Part shown: piece by piece, positions 1 through 7,498 of the stretch | Layout of the letters: each line of letters begins with the position of its first letter | Position numbering within the stretch: position 1 is the stretch's first letter | Source of the DNA: Gemmatimonadota bacterium | GTDB lineage: Bacteria; Gemmatimonadota; Gemmatimonadetes; Longimicrobiales; UBA6960 | NCBI GenBank assembly: GCA_019347995.1 | Contig: JAHWKH010000095.1 | Span: 1 to 7,821, forward strand | Direction of reading: 5' to 3' | Length of the DNA stretch: 7,821 nucleotides | Made by a program: the position numbers and the translations under genes | The notes under the pieces: generated by a model | What the model saw: only the letters and a program-made list of their open reading frames with translations | The model's database searches: none | Told to the model about the DNA's origin: nothing

Positions 1-1
1 G

Positions 2-230
2 ATGTATCAGTTGCTTGACCAAGCGTCTCGGGCCACGTCCGACCCGCAGGTGCAGGCGCGGATCGACGAGTTGATTCTCTACACGCGCTATGTCGAACTC
101 TACCGCGCCTACCGCAGCGTTTCGGGCGAGCCGCGGCAGCAGACGCTCGAAGAACTGCTTCGGTTCAGCTACAGCATTCGCGAGACGAATATGGTGCACG
201 TGGCGGCGATCTTCCGCGATCTCCCCCGCC
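2..230 (+). other. Compositionally distinct 5' segment, DUF4838-like coding
   Basis: This stretch encodes the non-propeller N-terminal part of the first ORF. Codons ending in A or T make up 13 of the first 71 (18%), against 9 of the next 109 (8%). Examples are TAT, CTT, CAA, TCT, ATT, GAA and AAT. The segment ends around the FRDLPRRDRG motif (residues 71-80, nt 212-241). From memory, a DLPxRD-type motif occurs near the C-terminal end of DUF4838 proteins and also just before the first strand of Gemmatimonadota propeller proteins. This is therefore the likely junction point. Confidence 0.5.
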
Positions 231-1405
231 GTGACCGCGGCCTGGACGCCTCGTTCGAGACCCTGTGGTCGGTCGGCTCCCTCGAAGGAGCGGAATGGGA
301 GACCTTCGGCGAGGTCGGGGACGTCGCGTTCGACGCCGCGGGCAACCTCCACATCCTCGACGCCCAGAGCGCCCGGGTGGTGGTGGTCGACCCCCGGGGA
401 AGGCTGCTGCGCACGGTGGGCCGGCCGGGCGAGGGGCCGGGAGAGCTGCGCATGGCGGCCGGGATGGCCGTCCTGCGCGACGGGACGGTGGCCGTGGCGG
501 ACCTGGGCCACCGGGCGTTCGTGGTGTACGGTCCCGATGGCGAGTTCCTCCACCAGTCCCCCTTCGGCGGCGACGGGGGCACCACTGTGCTGGGGGAGCT
601 CCTGCCCGAGCCCGCGGGGCGAGGCGTGGTCTCGGCCGGCCGTCGCATGGTGATGGTCCGGCGCGGAGGTCCGGGTGGTGCGACCGAGGACCCGGGCCAA
701 CCGATCGTCCGCTTCGACCTGGCCCCGGAAGGGGGCAGCCGCACGCTGCTGCGGGCGTGGGAGCCGCCACCGCCGGAGGGCGGCGGGGCCGGGGCCGTGG
801 CCGGTGGCGCACGCGTGACGATGCCGCCGGAGCGGGCGTTCGAGCCCCGGCTCCTCGCCGCCATGCTCCCCGACGGCTCGCTGGTCTTCTCCGACTCGTC
901 CGCGTACGCGCTGAAGGTGGCCGGCCCCGACGGCCGCGTGAAACGGATCCTGCGACGCCCGCTGGAGCCCCGGCGCACCACCGCCCGCATCCAGGAGGCC
1001 GAGAAGCGGCGACGCCTCGCCGAGATGGAGGCGGGCGAGGGGCCGCAGATCAGCGTCCGCACCACCGAGGGCGGCGGCCCACGTACCGTCTCCCAGGACC
1101 AGATCAGGGACATGATGCGCCGGCGCATCGACGGGCTGTTGTTCTACCCGGAGGTGCCGGTGGTGCAGGCCGTGGCGGCGGGGTGGAGCGGAAAGGTGTG
1201 GGTCCGCCGCCGTGGGCGCGACGCCTTCGAGGACGGGCCGGTGGACGTCCTGGACGCCGCCGCCGGCACGTACCTGGGGACGCTGGAGCCCGCCACGCGC
1301 ATCCCCGACGCCTTCGGGCCCGACGGCGTGGCCGCCTGGGTCGAGCGCGACGCGCTGGACGTGCCCACGGTTGTGGTGCGGAGGCTTCCGCCGGCGCTGC
1401 GCTGA
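2..1405 (+). CDS. DUF4838-like C-terminal segment joined in frame to a 6-bladed beta-propeller protein (5' end open)
   Basis: The reading frame is open at the left edge, so the ATG at 2 may be internal and the true start may lie upstream. Residues 1 to ~75 are helical (RIDELILYTRYVELYRAYR, then RFSYSIRETNMVH) and resemble, from memory, the C-terminal end of DUF4838 glycoside-hydrolase-like proteins. Residues ~73-467 match the 6-bladed beta-propeller family: NHL-like blades at ~104-140 (VAFDAAGNLHILD, VVVVDPRGRL, VGRPGEGPGE) and ~150-186 (GMAVLRDGTVAVADLGHRAF), and a typical C-terminus (DGPVDVLD, IPDAFGPDGVAAWVE, LDVPTVVVRRLP). Such proteins are usually exported and of unknown function. Here no signal peptide or lipobox precedes the propeller. 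G+C of the first 240 nt is ~63%, against ~74% for the next 240. The propeller call is strong. The DUF4838 assignment, and whether the join is biological, are uncertain. Confidence 0.72.
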   Translation: MYQLLDQASRATSDPQVQARIDELILYTRYVELYRAYRSVSGEPRQQTLEELLRFSYSIRETNMVHVAAIFRDLPRRDRGLDASFETLWSVGSLEGAEWETFGEVGDVAFDAAGNLHILDAQSARVVVVDPRGRLLRTVGRPGEGPGELRMAAGMAVLRDGTVAVADLGHRAFVVYGPDGEFLHQSPFGGDGGTTVLGELLPEPAGRGVVSAGRRMVMVRRGGPGGATEDPGQPIVRFDLAPEGGSRTLLRAWEPPPPEGGGAGAVAGGARVTMPPERAFEPRLLAAMLPDGSLVFSDSSAYALKVAGPDGRVKRILRRPLEPRRTTARIQEAEKRRRLAEMEAGEGPQISVRTTEGGGPRTVSQDQIRDMMRRRIDGLLFYPEVPVVQAVAAGWSGKVWVRRRGRDAFEDGPVDVLDAAAGTYLGTLEPATRIPDAFGPDGVAAWVERDALDVPTVVVRRLPPALR

Positions 1406-1492
1406 GGGGCGAGGTCCCTTGACGCTCCATGGGACGCCCTGTCTCTTTGGCGCGTCCCGCGCAGGCCGCCCGGTCCGCGGACGATCCCCCCC

Positions 1493-1499
1493 GAGGAGG
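1493..1499 (+). promoter_or_regulatory. Shine-Dalgarno GAGGAGG deciding the GTG start of the NSS transporter
   Basis: GAGGAGG lies 4 nt before the GTG at 1504. The spacing is slightly short, but this is the only near-consensus anti-16S match before any start codon in the window. It argues for GTG 1504 over the upstream in-frame ATG at 1429. That ATG has only a GGGGCGAGG-like stretch about 14 nt ahead of it and would add 25 residues of low-complexity, non-conserved sequence. Confidence 0.65.
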
Positions 1500-1503
1500 C
1501 GCC

Positions 1504-2880
1504 GTGGAGAGGCCCATCGACGTCGAGGTCCAGAAGCACGGAGCGGATTCCATCCAGCGCGAGCTTTTCGGCACGCGTCTGGGATTCGTCCTGGCGGCCG
1601 TGGGCAGCGCCGTGGGGCTGGGCAACATGTGGCGTTTCCCCTACCGCGTGTCCGAGGGCGGCGGCGCGGCCTTCGTGGTCCTCTACATCATCCTGACGCT
1701 CATCGTGGGCATCCCGCTCATGCTGTGCGAGTTCTCGGTGGGGCGGCGCTCGCGCCTCTCGCCCATCGGAGCGCTCAGGAAGGAGGGCGGTAGGGCCTGG
1801 GCGCTCCTGGGAGGGCTGGGCGTGCTCACCGGCTTCCTCATCCTGTCGTACTACTCGGTCATCGCGGGCTGGGTGGTGCGTTACGCCCTCGCGGGCATCG
1901 TGGGCGGCTTCCCCAGCTCCCCGGGCGACTACTTCGGTGTCATCACCACCGGCATCGCGCCCATCCTCTACCACCTGGCCTTCATGGTGGTCGTGGTCAC
2001 CATCGTGATGTCGGGCGTGGAGAAGGGCATCGAGCGAGCCTCGCTCCTCATGATGCCCGCCCTGTTCTTGATCGTGGGCGGCCTGGCCATCTGGGCGGCC
2101 ACCATGGAGGGCTCGGGGGCCGGCTACGCGTTCTACCTCGCGCCGTCCATCGGGGAGCTGCTGGACCCCACCACCATCGCCGAGGCGGGGGGGCAGGCGT
2201 TCTTCTCGCTGAGCCTGGGCATGGGCGCCATGCTCACCTTCTCGTCGTACCTGTCCCGGGACGAGAACCTGAACCGGGAGGCGGTGACGATCGCGTCGTC
2301 CGACTTCGCCGTGGCGTTCGTTGCGGGCCTGGTGGTCTTTCCCGTCATCGCGGCCCTGGGTCTGACCGGCGACGTGAGCGCCAGCACGGTGGGCGCCCTC
2401 TTCATCGCGCTGCCGGGAGCCTTCGTGGAGATGGGGGCGGTGGGACGGGTGGTGGGCATCCTCTTCTTCGCGGCGCTGACGGTGGGGGCGGTGACCTCGG
2501 CCGTATCGCTCCTTGAGGTGGTGACGGCATCGATCATCGACGAGTTCAACGCCAGCCGCCGCTCCGCCGCCGTGGGCGCGGGCGTGCTGATCGCCCTGGT
2601 GGGGCTGGTGCCGGCCATGAGCCTCGACGCCCTGGGCATCCTCGATTCCACCACCGAATGGTTCCTCTCGGTGGGCGCGCTCCTGATGGCCCTCTTCGTG
2701 GGGTGGCGCATGCGCGACCCGGGGGCGGAGATGCTGCGCGGCGCGACGGGTATGTTCGCCTCCATGGTGCCGGCGATGCTGTTCTTCATCCGCTTCCTCA
2801 TGCCGCCCATCATCGCGTTCGTCGTCTTCTATTCGGGCCGCACCCTGATGAGCACCATCGCGACGACGTTCGGGCTGTGA
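1504..2880 (+). CDS. Sodium-dependent transporter, neurotransmitter:sodium symporter (NSS/SNF) family
   Basis: This is an inner-membrane symporter of the LeuT-fold NSS family, which couples Na+ entry to uptake of amino acids or related amines. From the GTG start it has 458 residues, the size of bacterial members such as Tyt1 and MhsT. I count 11 hydrophobic segments, also as in those proteins. TM1 carries the unwound-helix motif GSAVGLGNMWRFPY (residues ~34-47), which supplies Na+ and substrate ligands. TM6 has FFSLSLGMGAMLTFSSY (~233-249). TM8 has TVGAVTSAVSLLEV (~326-339), whose adjacent Thr-Ser (331-332) matches the Na2-site pair of LeuT. The substrate cannot be read from sequence. An alternative start at ATG 1429 is less likely, given the GAGGAGG before 1504. 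The stop lies 24 nt before the binding-protein gene, so this is probably the first cistron of a five-gene transport operon. Family assignment is secure. Confidence 0.94.
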   Translation: MERPIDVEVQKHGADSIQRELFGTRLGFVLAAVGSAVGLGNMWRFPYRVSEGGGAAFVVLYIILTLIVGIPLMLCEFSVGRRSRLSPIGALRKEGGRAWALLGGLGVLTGFLILSYYSVIAGWVVRYALAGIVGGFPSSPGDYFGVITTGIAPILYHLAFMVVVVTIVMSGVEKGIERASLLMMPALFLIVGGLAIWAATMEGSGAGYAFYLAPSIGELLDPTTIAEAGGQAFFSLSLGMGAMLTFSSYLSRDENLNREAVTIASSDFAVAFVAGLVVFPVIAALGLTGDVSASTVGALFIALPGAFVEMGAVGRVVGILFFAALTVGAVTSAVSLLEVVTASIIDEFNASRRSAAVGAGVLIALVGLVPAMSLDALGILDSTTEWFLSVGALLMALFVGWRMRDPGAEMLRGATGMFASMVPAMLFFIRFLMPPIIAFVVFYSGRTLMSTIATTFGL

Positions 2881-2904
2881 CCCTCCGGGGCGACTGAGCC
2901 CGCC

Positions 2905-3978
2905 ATGTCCCGCTCCGCCGTACGTGGGCGCGAGCCGGGCCGGCGCCGTCGCGGATCCCTTCCGGCGGCGGCGCCGGCCCTCCTGCTCGCGGCGGCGCTG
3001 GGGGGCTGCGAGCCGGCCCCACGCTCCGGGGCTGCCCTGGCCGACTCGCCCCAGGTGGCGCTCCTCACCTCGGGCCCGGTGAGCGACGCCGGCTGGTACG
3101 CCGGCGCCTACGAGGGGCTCCTGATGCTGCGCGACTCGCTGGGCGTCGCGGTCAGCCACCAGCAGACCCGCACGCCGGCCGAGTTCGACGAGGCGTTCGT
3201 CGCCTACGCCGACGCCGGCTTCGACCTGATCTTCGCCCACGGGTTCGAGTACCAGGACGCCGCGATCCGCGCGGGCGGGCGCCATCCCGAGCTGACCATC
3301 GTGGTGAGCGGGGGCGGGCGCGTGTCCGACAACGTGGTCCCCCTCATCTTCACGCTGGAGGAGGCGAGCTACCTGGCGGGGATGGCCGCCGCGGGCATGA
3401 GCCGCACGGGCGTGGTGGGGATGGTGGGCGGCGTGGAGATCCCGCCGGTGCAGGGGACCTTCCGCGCCTTCGAGGCCGGTGCCCGGGCCCTGGACCCCGA
3501 CGTCCGCGTCCTGGAGACGTTCATCGGGACCTGGGACGACGTGGCGGCGGCCAAGGAGGCGGCCGTGGCGCAGCTCCGGCGAGGCGCCGACGTGCTCATC
3601 CACAACACCGACGCGGCCAGCTTCGGCGTCTTCCAGGCGGTACGGGAGGCGCGCTCCGGCGGCGCGGGCCCCTGGATCATCGGCATGAACCGCGACCAGA
3701 ACGACATCGCGCCGGAGGTGACGCTGGGCAGCGCCGTGATCCGGATCCCGGAGGCGTTCCTCACCGTGGCGAGGCGCTGGCGGGCGGAGGGGCTGGAGGG
3801 GGCCCCCGTGTACGCCGGGCTGGAGGGGAGCGTCGTGGACTGGGTCGTGAACCCGGCGGTCCGCGCCGCCTATCCCGACGCGCTCCTGGCCCGCATCGAC
3901 GCCGCCCGCGACAGCATCCGGTCGGGCGCCCTGGACGTGCCGCGCGTCGCCTTCGTCGAGGGCGAGCCCGGGCGCTGA
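2905..3978 (+). CDS. BMP-family ABC transporter substrate-binding lipoprotein (nucleoside-type)
   Basis: This is the extracytoplasmic binding protein of the importer encoded with the next three genes. The 357-residue product has an Arg-rich n-region, a hydrophobic core (~20-32) and a lipobox L32-G33-G34-C35, so it should be lipid-anchored at Cys35. The BMP/Med/PnrA domain runs from ~50 to ~345. It starts with VALLTSGPVSDAGWYAGAYEG (50-70, written here as VALLTSGPVSDAGW then YAGAYEG), followed by FAHGFEYQDAA (~110-120), GVVGMVGGVEIPPVQGTFRAF (169-189, as GVVGMVGGVEIPP then VQGTFRAF), GADVLIHNTDAASFGVFQA (227-245) and IIGMNRDQND (258-267). Characterised relatives bind purine and other nucleosides (PnrA of Treponema, BmpA of Lactococcus). 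Some ligand-loop positions differ from those, so the exact solute is open. No clear Shine-Dalgarno precedes the ATG, and no better in-frame start lies before the signal peptide. Confidence 0.92.
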   Translation: MSRSAVRGREPGRRRRGSLPAAAPALLLAAALGGCEPAPRSGAALADSPQVALLTSGPVSDAGWYAGAYEGLLMLRDSLGVAVSHQQTRTPAEFDEAFVAYADAGFDLIFAHGFEYQDAAIRAGGRHPELTIVVSGGGRVSDNVVPLIFTLEEASYLAGMAAAGMSRTGVVGMVGGVEIPPVQGTFRAFEAGARALDPDVRVLETFIGTWDDVAAAKEAAVAQLRRGADVLIHNTDAASFGVFQAVREARSGGAGPWIIGMNRDQNDIAPEVTLGSAVIRIPEAFLTVARRWRAEGLEGAPVYAGLEGSVVDWVVNPAVRAAYPDALLARIDAARDSIRSGALDVPRVAFVEGEPGR

Positions 3979-3994
3979 CCCGCCGCCCGCCGCC

Positions 3995-5515
3995 ATGGAT
4001 CCGAGCCCCGGGAAAGCGACCGGCCCCGCCGTCGTCGCGCGGGGCGTCTCGAAGCGCTACGGACCGGTGCAGGCCCTGGACGGGGTCCACCTCGAGGTCG
4101 CCCGGGGCGAGGTGCACGGCGTGCTGGGGGAGAACGGAGCCGGCAAGACGACCCTCCTCGGCGTGCTCGGGGGGACGGTCCGCGCCGACGCGGGCCGGAC
4201 CGAGGTGCTGGGGCGCCCCCTCCGGGCCGGCAGTCCCCGCGACGCCTGGTCGGCGGGGGTCGGCCTGGTCCAACAGCACTTCACGCTGGTACCCGCCTTC
4301 ACGGCGCTGGAGAACCTGGCCCTGGGCGTGCGGGGCCGTGGCGGCGGCCTGCGGCTTCCCATGGCCGACCTCCGACGGCGCGCCGGCGAGCTCATGGACC
4401 GGACCGGCCTGGCTGTCCCCCTGGACGTCCGGGTCTCGGCCCTGGGGGTGGGCGAGCGCCAGCGCGTCGAGATCCTGAAGGCGCTGCTGCGCGACCCGTC
4501 CGTCCTCCTCCTGGACGAGCCCACCGCCGTCCTGGCGCCCCCCGAGGTGGAGCGGCTGCTGCGCCTCCTGCGCGGCCTGGCGCGCGAAGGGCGGACGGTG
4601 GTCATCGTGGCCCACAAGCTCGACGAGGTGCTGGCGGTGGCCGACCGTGTCACCGTCCTGCGCCGGGGCCGAACGGTGCTGGAGGCGCCGGTGGAGGACG
4701 TGGACGCGCCCACGCTGGCCCGCGTCATGGTCGGGGAGGCGCTGGCGCGCGCCGCCGGGGAGGAGGTGGGGCTGGCGACGCGCCGCCCGCGGCCGCGCGG
4801 GCGCGGCGACGTCGTGGCGTCGCTCCGCCACGTGTCCCTGACGGTCGAGGGGGAGGGGCCGGGGCTGAGGGACGTGTCCCTGGAGGTGCGGCGGGGCGAG
4901 ATCGTGGGCGTGGCCGGGGTGGAAGGCAACGGCCAGCGCGAGCTGGCGCGAGTCCTGGCCGGGCTGGCGGACCCGGACGGCGGCGTGGCGGAGCTCCCGG
5001 CGGACGCGGCCTTCGTGCCCCAGGACCGGACGCGGGAGGGGCTGGTGGCGGCGTTCGACGTCGCCGCGAACGTGGCGTTGGCCCTGGCGCGCGACGCCCG
5101 CTACCGCCGCGGGCCCTTCCTGCGCTGGCGGGGGCTGCGGCGGCGGGCCGCCGAGGTGGCCGACGCGTTCGGCGTGAAGGGCGCCTCCCGGGCGGCGCCG
5201 GTGAGCGCGCTTTCCGGCGGAAACCAGCAGCGCGTGGTGGTGGCGCGCGAGCTGGCGCGGGGCGCCGACCTGCTGGTGGCCGAGAACCCCGTCCGGGGGC
5301 TCGACGTGGCGGGCGCCGCCTTCGTGCACCGCACGCTGCGGGAGCTGCGTGCCGGCGACGCGCCGCCCGGCGTGGTCCTGGTATCCACCGACCTGGACGA
5401 GGTCCTGGCGCTCGCCGACCGCGTTCTGGTCATGGTGCGGGGGAGGCTGGTGCCGGTCCCGGAGGAGCGACGCACCCGCGAGGGGGTGGGAGCGGCCATG
5501 CTGAGCGGCGCGTGA
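3995..5515 (+). CDS. Nucleoside/sugar-type ABC importer ATPase with two nucleotide-binding domains (NupO/YufO-like)
   Basis: This is the cytoplasmic energising subunit, with two fused ABC domains in 506 residues, the normal size for this family. NBD1 (~12-250) has Walker A GENGAGKT (45-52), Q-loop VQQHF (92-96), a signature LGVGERQ (150-156), Walker B LLLDEP (171-176) and switch His207 (AHKLDE). NBD2 (~272-506) has a degenerate Walker A GVEGNGQR (308-315) without the catalytic Lys, an intact signature LSGGNQ (406-411), LLVAENPVRGLDV (426-438), and Thr465 (STDLDE) where the switch His would be. A degenerate NBD2 with GNGQ is usual in YufO/NupO-type ATPases. The Ser-to-Gly change in the NBD1 signature is less usual. 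The gene starts 16 nt after the binding-protein stop and shares the GTGA of its stop region with the first permease start. Function as an import ATPase is secure; a nucleoside substrate follows from family and context. Confidence 0.94.
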   Translation: MDPSPGKATGPAVVARGVSKRYGPVQALDGVHLEVARGEVHGVLGENGAGKTTLLGVLGGTVRADAGRTEVLGRPLRAGSPRDAWSAGVGLVQQHFTLVPAFTALENLALGVRGRGGGLRLPMADLRRRAGELMDRTGLAVPLDVRVSALGVGERQRVEILKALLRDPSVLLLDEPTAVLAPPEVERLLRLLRGLAREGRTVVIVAHKLDEVLAVADRVTVLRRGRTVLEAPVEDVDAPTLARVMVGEALARAAGEEVGLATRRPRPRGRGDVVASLRHVSLTVEGEGPGLRDVSLEVRRGEIVGVAGVEGNGQRELARVLAGLADPDGGVAELPADAAFVPQDRTREGLVAAFDVAANVALALARDARYRRGPFLRWRGLRRRAAEVADAFGVKGASRAAPVSALSGGNQQRVVVARELARGADLLVAENPVRGLDVAGAAFVHRTLRELRAGDAPPGVVLVSTDLDEVLALADRVLVMVRGRLVPVPEERRTREGVGAAMLSGA

Positions 5516-6576
5516 GGGCGCTGGGGCGGCTCCTCCCTCTCGCCACGGTCGTGGGCGCGCTGGCGCTGACGCTGGCGGTGGCGGCCGTCGTCCTGGCGCT
5601 GGGCGGCTACGCCCCGGCGGAGGCGCTGGGCGCGCTGGTGCGGGGGTCGGTCGGCTCACCCGGCGCGCTGGCGTCCATCACGCTGGTCCGGGCCGTGCCC
5701 CTCCTCCTCACCGGTCTCGCCGTGGCCCTCGCCTTCCGCGCCGGCGTCTGGAACATCGGCGCCGAGGGGCAGCTCTACGCGGGTGCCGTGGCCGGGGTGG
5801 CGGTGGGATTGGCGGCGGAGGGCTGGCCGGCGGCCGTGGCGCTGCCCGCGCTGCTGCTGGCTTCGGCCGGCGCGGGAGCGGCGTGGGCCGCCGTGCCCGC
5901 GGCCATGAAGCTGCGCCTCGGCGTGGGCGAGGTCATCACCACCCTCCTCATGAACTTCGTCGCCATCCACCTGGCCGGGTGGATGGTGCACGGGCCGCTC
6001 CAGGAGGCGCGGGGCGTCTTCCCACAGACCGACGCCATCGCCGTGGCGGCACGCCTGCCCGTGCTGGTCTCCGGCACCCGACTCCACGCCGGCTTCGCGC
6101 TGGCGGTGATCGCCGCCCTGCTCCTCTGGGTCTTCCTGCGCTCCACCCTGGCCGGCTTCCACGTGCGGGCGGTGGGCGCGGGTCGCGAGGCGGCGGAGGT
6201 GGCGGGGCGCATCTCCGCCGACCGCGTCATGGCCCGGACCTTCCTCGCATCGGGGGCGCTGGCCGGGCTGGCCGGCGGCGTGGAGGTGGCGGGGGTCACG
6301 TACGCGCTGTACGAGGGACTCTCGCCCGGCCACGGCTACACGGCCATCGCCGTGGCTTTGCTGGCGGCGCTCCACCCGCTGGGCGTGGTGCTCACCGCCA
6401 CGCTCTTCGGGGCGTTGGAGGGGGGCGCCGGGGCCATGCAGCGCGTGGCGGGCATTCCCGCGGCGTGGGTTGGCGGCGTCGAGGCGCTGGTCATCCTCAG
6501 CGTGCTCGCGATCGAGCGGACTCTCCGCCGCCTCCCCGGGGCGGTGGCGCGCACGACGGTGATCCCCCGTGCTTGA
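5512..6576 (+). CDS. ABC importer permease, nucleoside type, first subunit (NupP/YufP-like)
   Basis: This is one of two membrane subunits forming the translocation path of the BMP-type importer. The 354-residue product has about 8-10 hydrophobic segments, typical of the BPD_transp_2 superfamily. The diagnostic motif FRAGVWNIGAEGQ lies at 75-87. LGVGEVITTLLMNFVA follows at ~136-151, and the cytoplasmic coupling loop HVRAVGAGREAAEVAG lies at ~217-232. The start is GTG 5512, whose GTGA overlaps the ATPase stop codon TGA (5513-5515). This 4-nt overlap implies translational coupling. It is longer than its partner permease, as is usual for the P subunit. The exact number of transmembrane helices cannot be settled by eye. 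Confidence 0.92.
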   Translation: MRALGRLLPLATVVGALALTLAVAAVVLALGGYAPAEALGALVRGSVGSPGALASITLVRAVPLLLTGLAVALAFRAGVWNIGAEGQLYAGAVAGVAVGLAAEGWPAAVALPALLLASAGAGAAWAAVPAAMKLRLGVGEVITTLLMNFVAIHLAGWMVHGPLQEARGVFPQTDAIAVAARLPVLVSGTRLHAGFALAVIAALLLWVFLRSTLAGFHVRAVGAGREAAEVAGRISADRVMARTFLASGALAGLAGGVEVAGVTYALYEGLSPGHGYTAIAVALLAALHPLGVVLTATLFGALEGGAGAMQRVAGIPAAWVGGVEALVILSVLAIERTLRRLPGAVARTTVIPRA

Positions 6577-7489
6577 GCTCACGGCGTTCCTGGAGGCCGC
6601 CGTGCGCCTGGGCGTGCCGCTGGCGCTGGCGGCCCTCGGCGAGGCGGTGACCGAGAAGAGCGGCGTCATCAACATCGGGCTGGAAGGGTCGATCATCGCC
6701 GGGGCGCTCGGGAGCGCCCTGGGCGCCCTGGCCTGGGGAGCGGCGGGAGGGACGCTGGCGGGGGCCGCGGCGGGGGCCGCCGTGGCGCTGGTGTTCGCCG
6801 CGTTCGCGGTCGGCCTCAACACCGATCAGATCATCACGGGCACGGCCGTGACGCTGGGCGGGCTGGGCTTCACGGCGGTGGTCTACCAGGCCCGCTTCGG
6901 CACCACCGGGACCGCGCTCGACCTGCCCACGCTGGATCCGCTCGCGGTGCCGGGCCTCGCGGCGCTGCCGCTGGTGGGCCCGGCGCTCTTCCGGCAGCCC
7001 GTCACGGCCTACCTGGCCTGCCTCCTGGCGCCGGCGCTATGGTGGCTCCTCTTCCGCACCGCGTGGGGGCTGGAGCTGCGCGCCGTGGGAGAGGCGCCGG
7101 GCGCGGCGGCGGCGGCGGGCGTGCGCGTGCGGACGGTTCGCTTCGCCGCCACGATCTTCGGCGGGCTCCTGGGCGGCCTCGCCGGCGCCCACCTGGCGCT
7201 TGCCTACACCGGGACCTTCTCCGAGGGCATGTCGGCGGGCCGCGGATTCATCGCCATCGCCGTCGTGGTCCTCGGGCGCTGGAACCCGCTCCTGGTGCTG
7301 GCGGCCGCCCTCTTCTTCGGGGCCGCCTCCGCGCTGCAGTTCGCGCTCCAGGCCTTCGGCCTCGACCTGCCCTATCAGCTCTTCCTCGCCTTCCCGTACG
7401 TGCTGACGCTGGCGGCGTTGGCCGGCTGGATCGGCCGCGCCCGTGCACCGGCGGCGCTGGCCCTGCCCTGGCCCTCGGACGGGGGGTGA
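6569..7489 (+). CDS. ABC importer permease, nucleoside type, second subunit (NupQ/YufQ-like)
   Basis: This is the second membrane subunit of the importer, pairing with the preceding permease to form a heterodimeric channel. The 306-residue product carries the Q-subunit motif EKSGVINIGLEG (29-40), NTDQIITGTAV (84-94), a coupling loop ELRAVGEAPGAAAAAG (~169-184) and MSAGRGFIAIAVVVLGRWNP (221-240). All are close to the canonical family forms. The start is GTG 6569, 8 nt inside the previous gene, whose stop is at 6574-6576. No Shine-Dalgarno is visible, so translation probably depends on ribosomes finishing the upstream cistron. It is the last gene of the operon, and a GC palindrome follows 10 nt after its stop. 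Confidence 0.92.
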   Translation: MLELTAFLEAAVRLGVPLALAALGEAVTEKSGVINIGLEGSIIAGALGSALGALAWGAAGGTLAGAAAGAAVALVFAAFAVGLNTDQIITGTAVTLGGLGFTAVVYQARFGTTGTALDLPTLDPLAVPGLAALPLVGPALFRQPVTAYLACLLAPALWWLLFRTAWGLELRAVGEAPGAAAAAGVRVRTVRFAATIFGGLLGGLAGAHLALAYTGTFSEGMSAGRGFIAIAVVVLGRWNPLLVLAAALFFGAASALQFALQAFGLDLPYQLFLAFPYVLTLAALAGWIGRARAPAALALPWPSDGG

Positions 7490-7498
7490 GCGGAGGAG

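Noticed and set aside
1419..1447. TTGACG at 1419-1424 as a housekeeping -35 for the transport operon
   Set aside because: At 17-nt spacing the -10 position reads TCTCTT (3 of 6 matches) and no TANNNT box is near. The -35 match alone is not enough, so the operon promoter stays unidentified.
1429..1503. ATG 1429 as the start of the NSS transporter
   Set aside because: The extra 25 residues are Ala/Arg/Pro-rich and unlike NSS N-termini, and the strong GAGGAGG lies before GTG 1504 instead.
2905..3010. Twin-arginine export signal in the binding protein, because of its Arg-rich start
   Set aside because: The RRRR stretch is not followed by the x-F/L-x-K pattern of a Tat motif, and the lipobox LGGC with a standard hydrophobic core fits Sec-dependent lipoprotein export.
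1144..3996. A very long open frame (about 950 codons) on the - strand, antisense to the NSS and binding-protein genes
   Set aside because: Its translation is low-complexity (His, Arg, Gly, Ala, Asp rich) with no domain. Long antisense frames are expected opposite genes with near-total G/C at third positions, and the + strand genes here are firmly identified.
5101..5499. A - strand frame of about 132 codons within the ATPase region
   Set aside because: Ser/Arg/Thr-rich shadow translation opposite NBD2, with no domain and no start context.
3761..5659. A second long - strand open frame (about 630 codons) opposite the ATPase gene
   Set aside because: It shows the same Pro/Arg/His/Gln-rich shadow composition and no recognisable domain. 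The + strand ATPase has all its family motifs.
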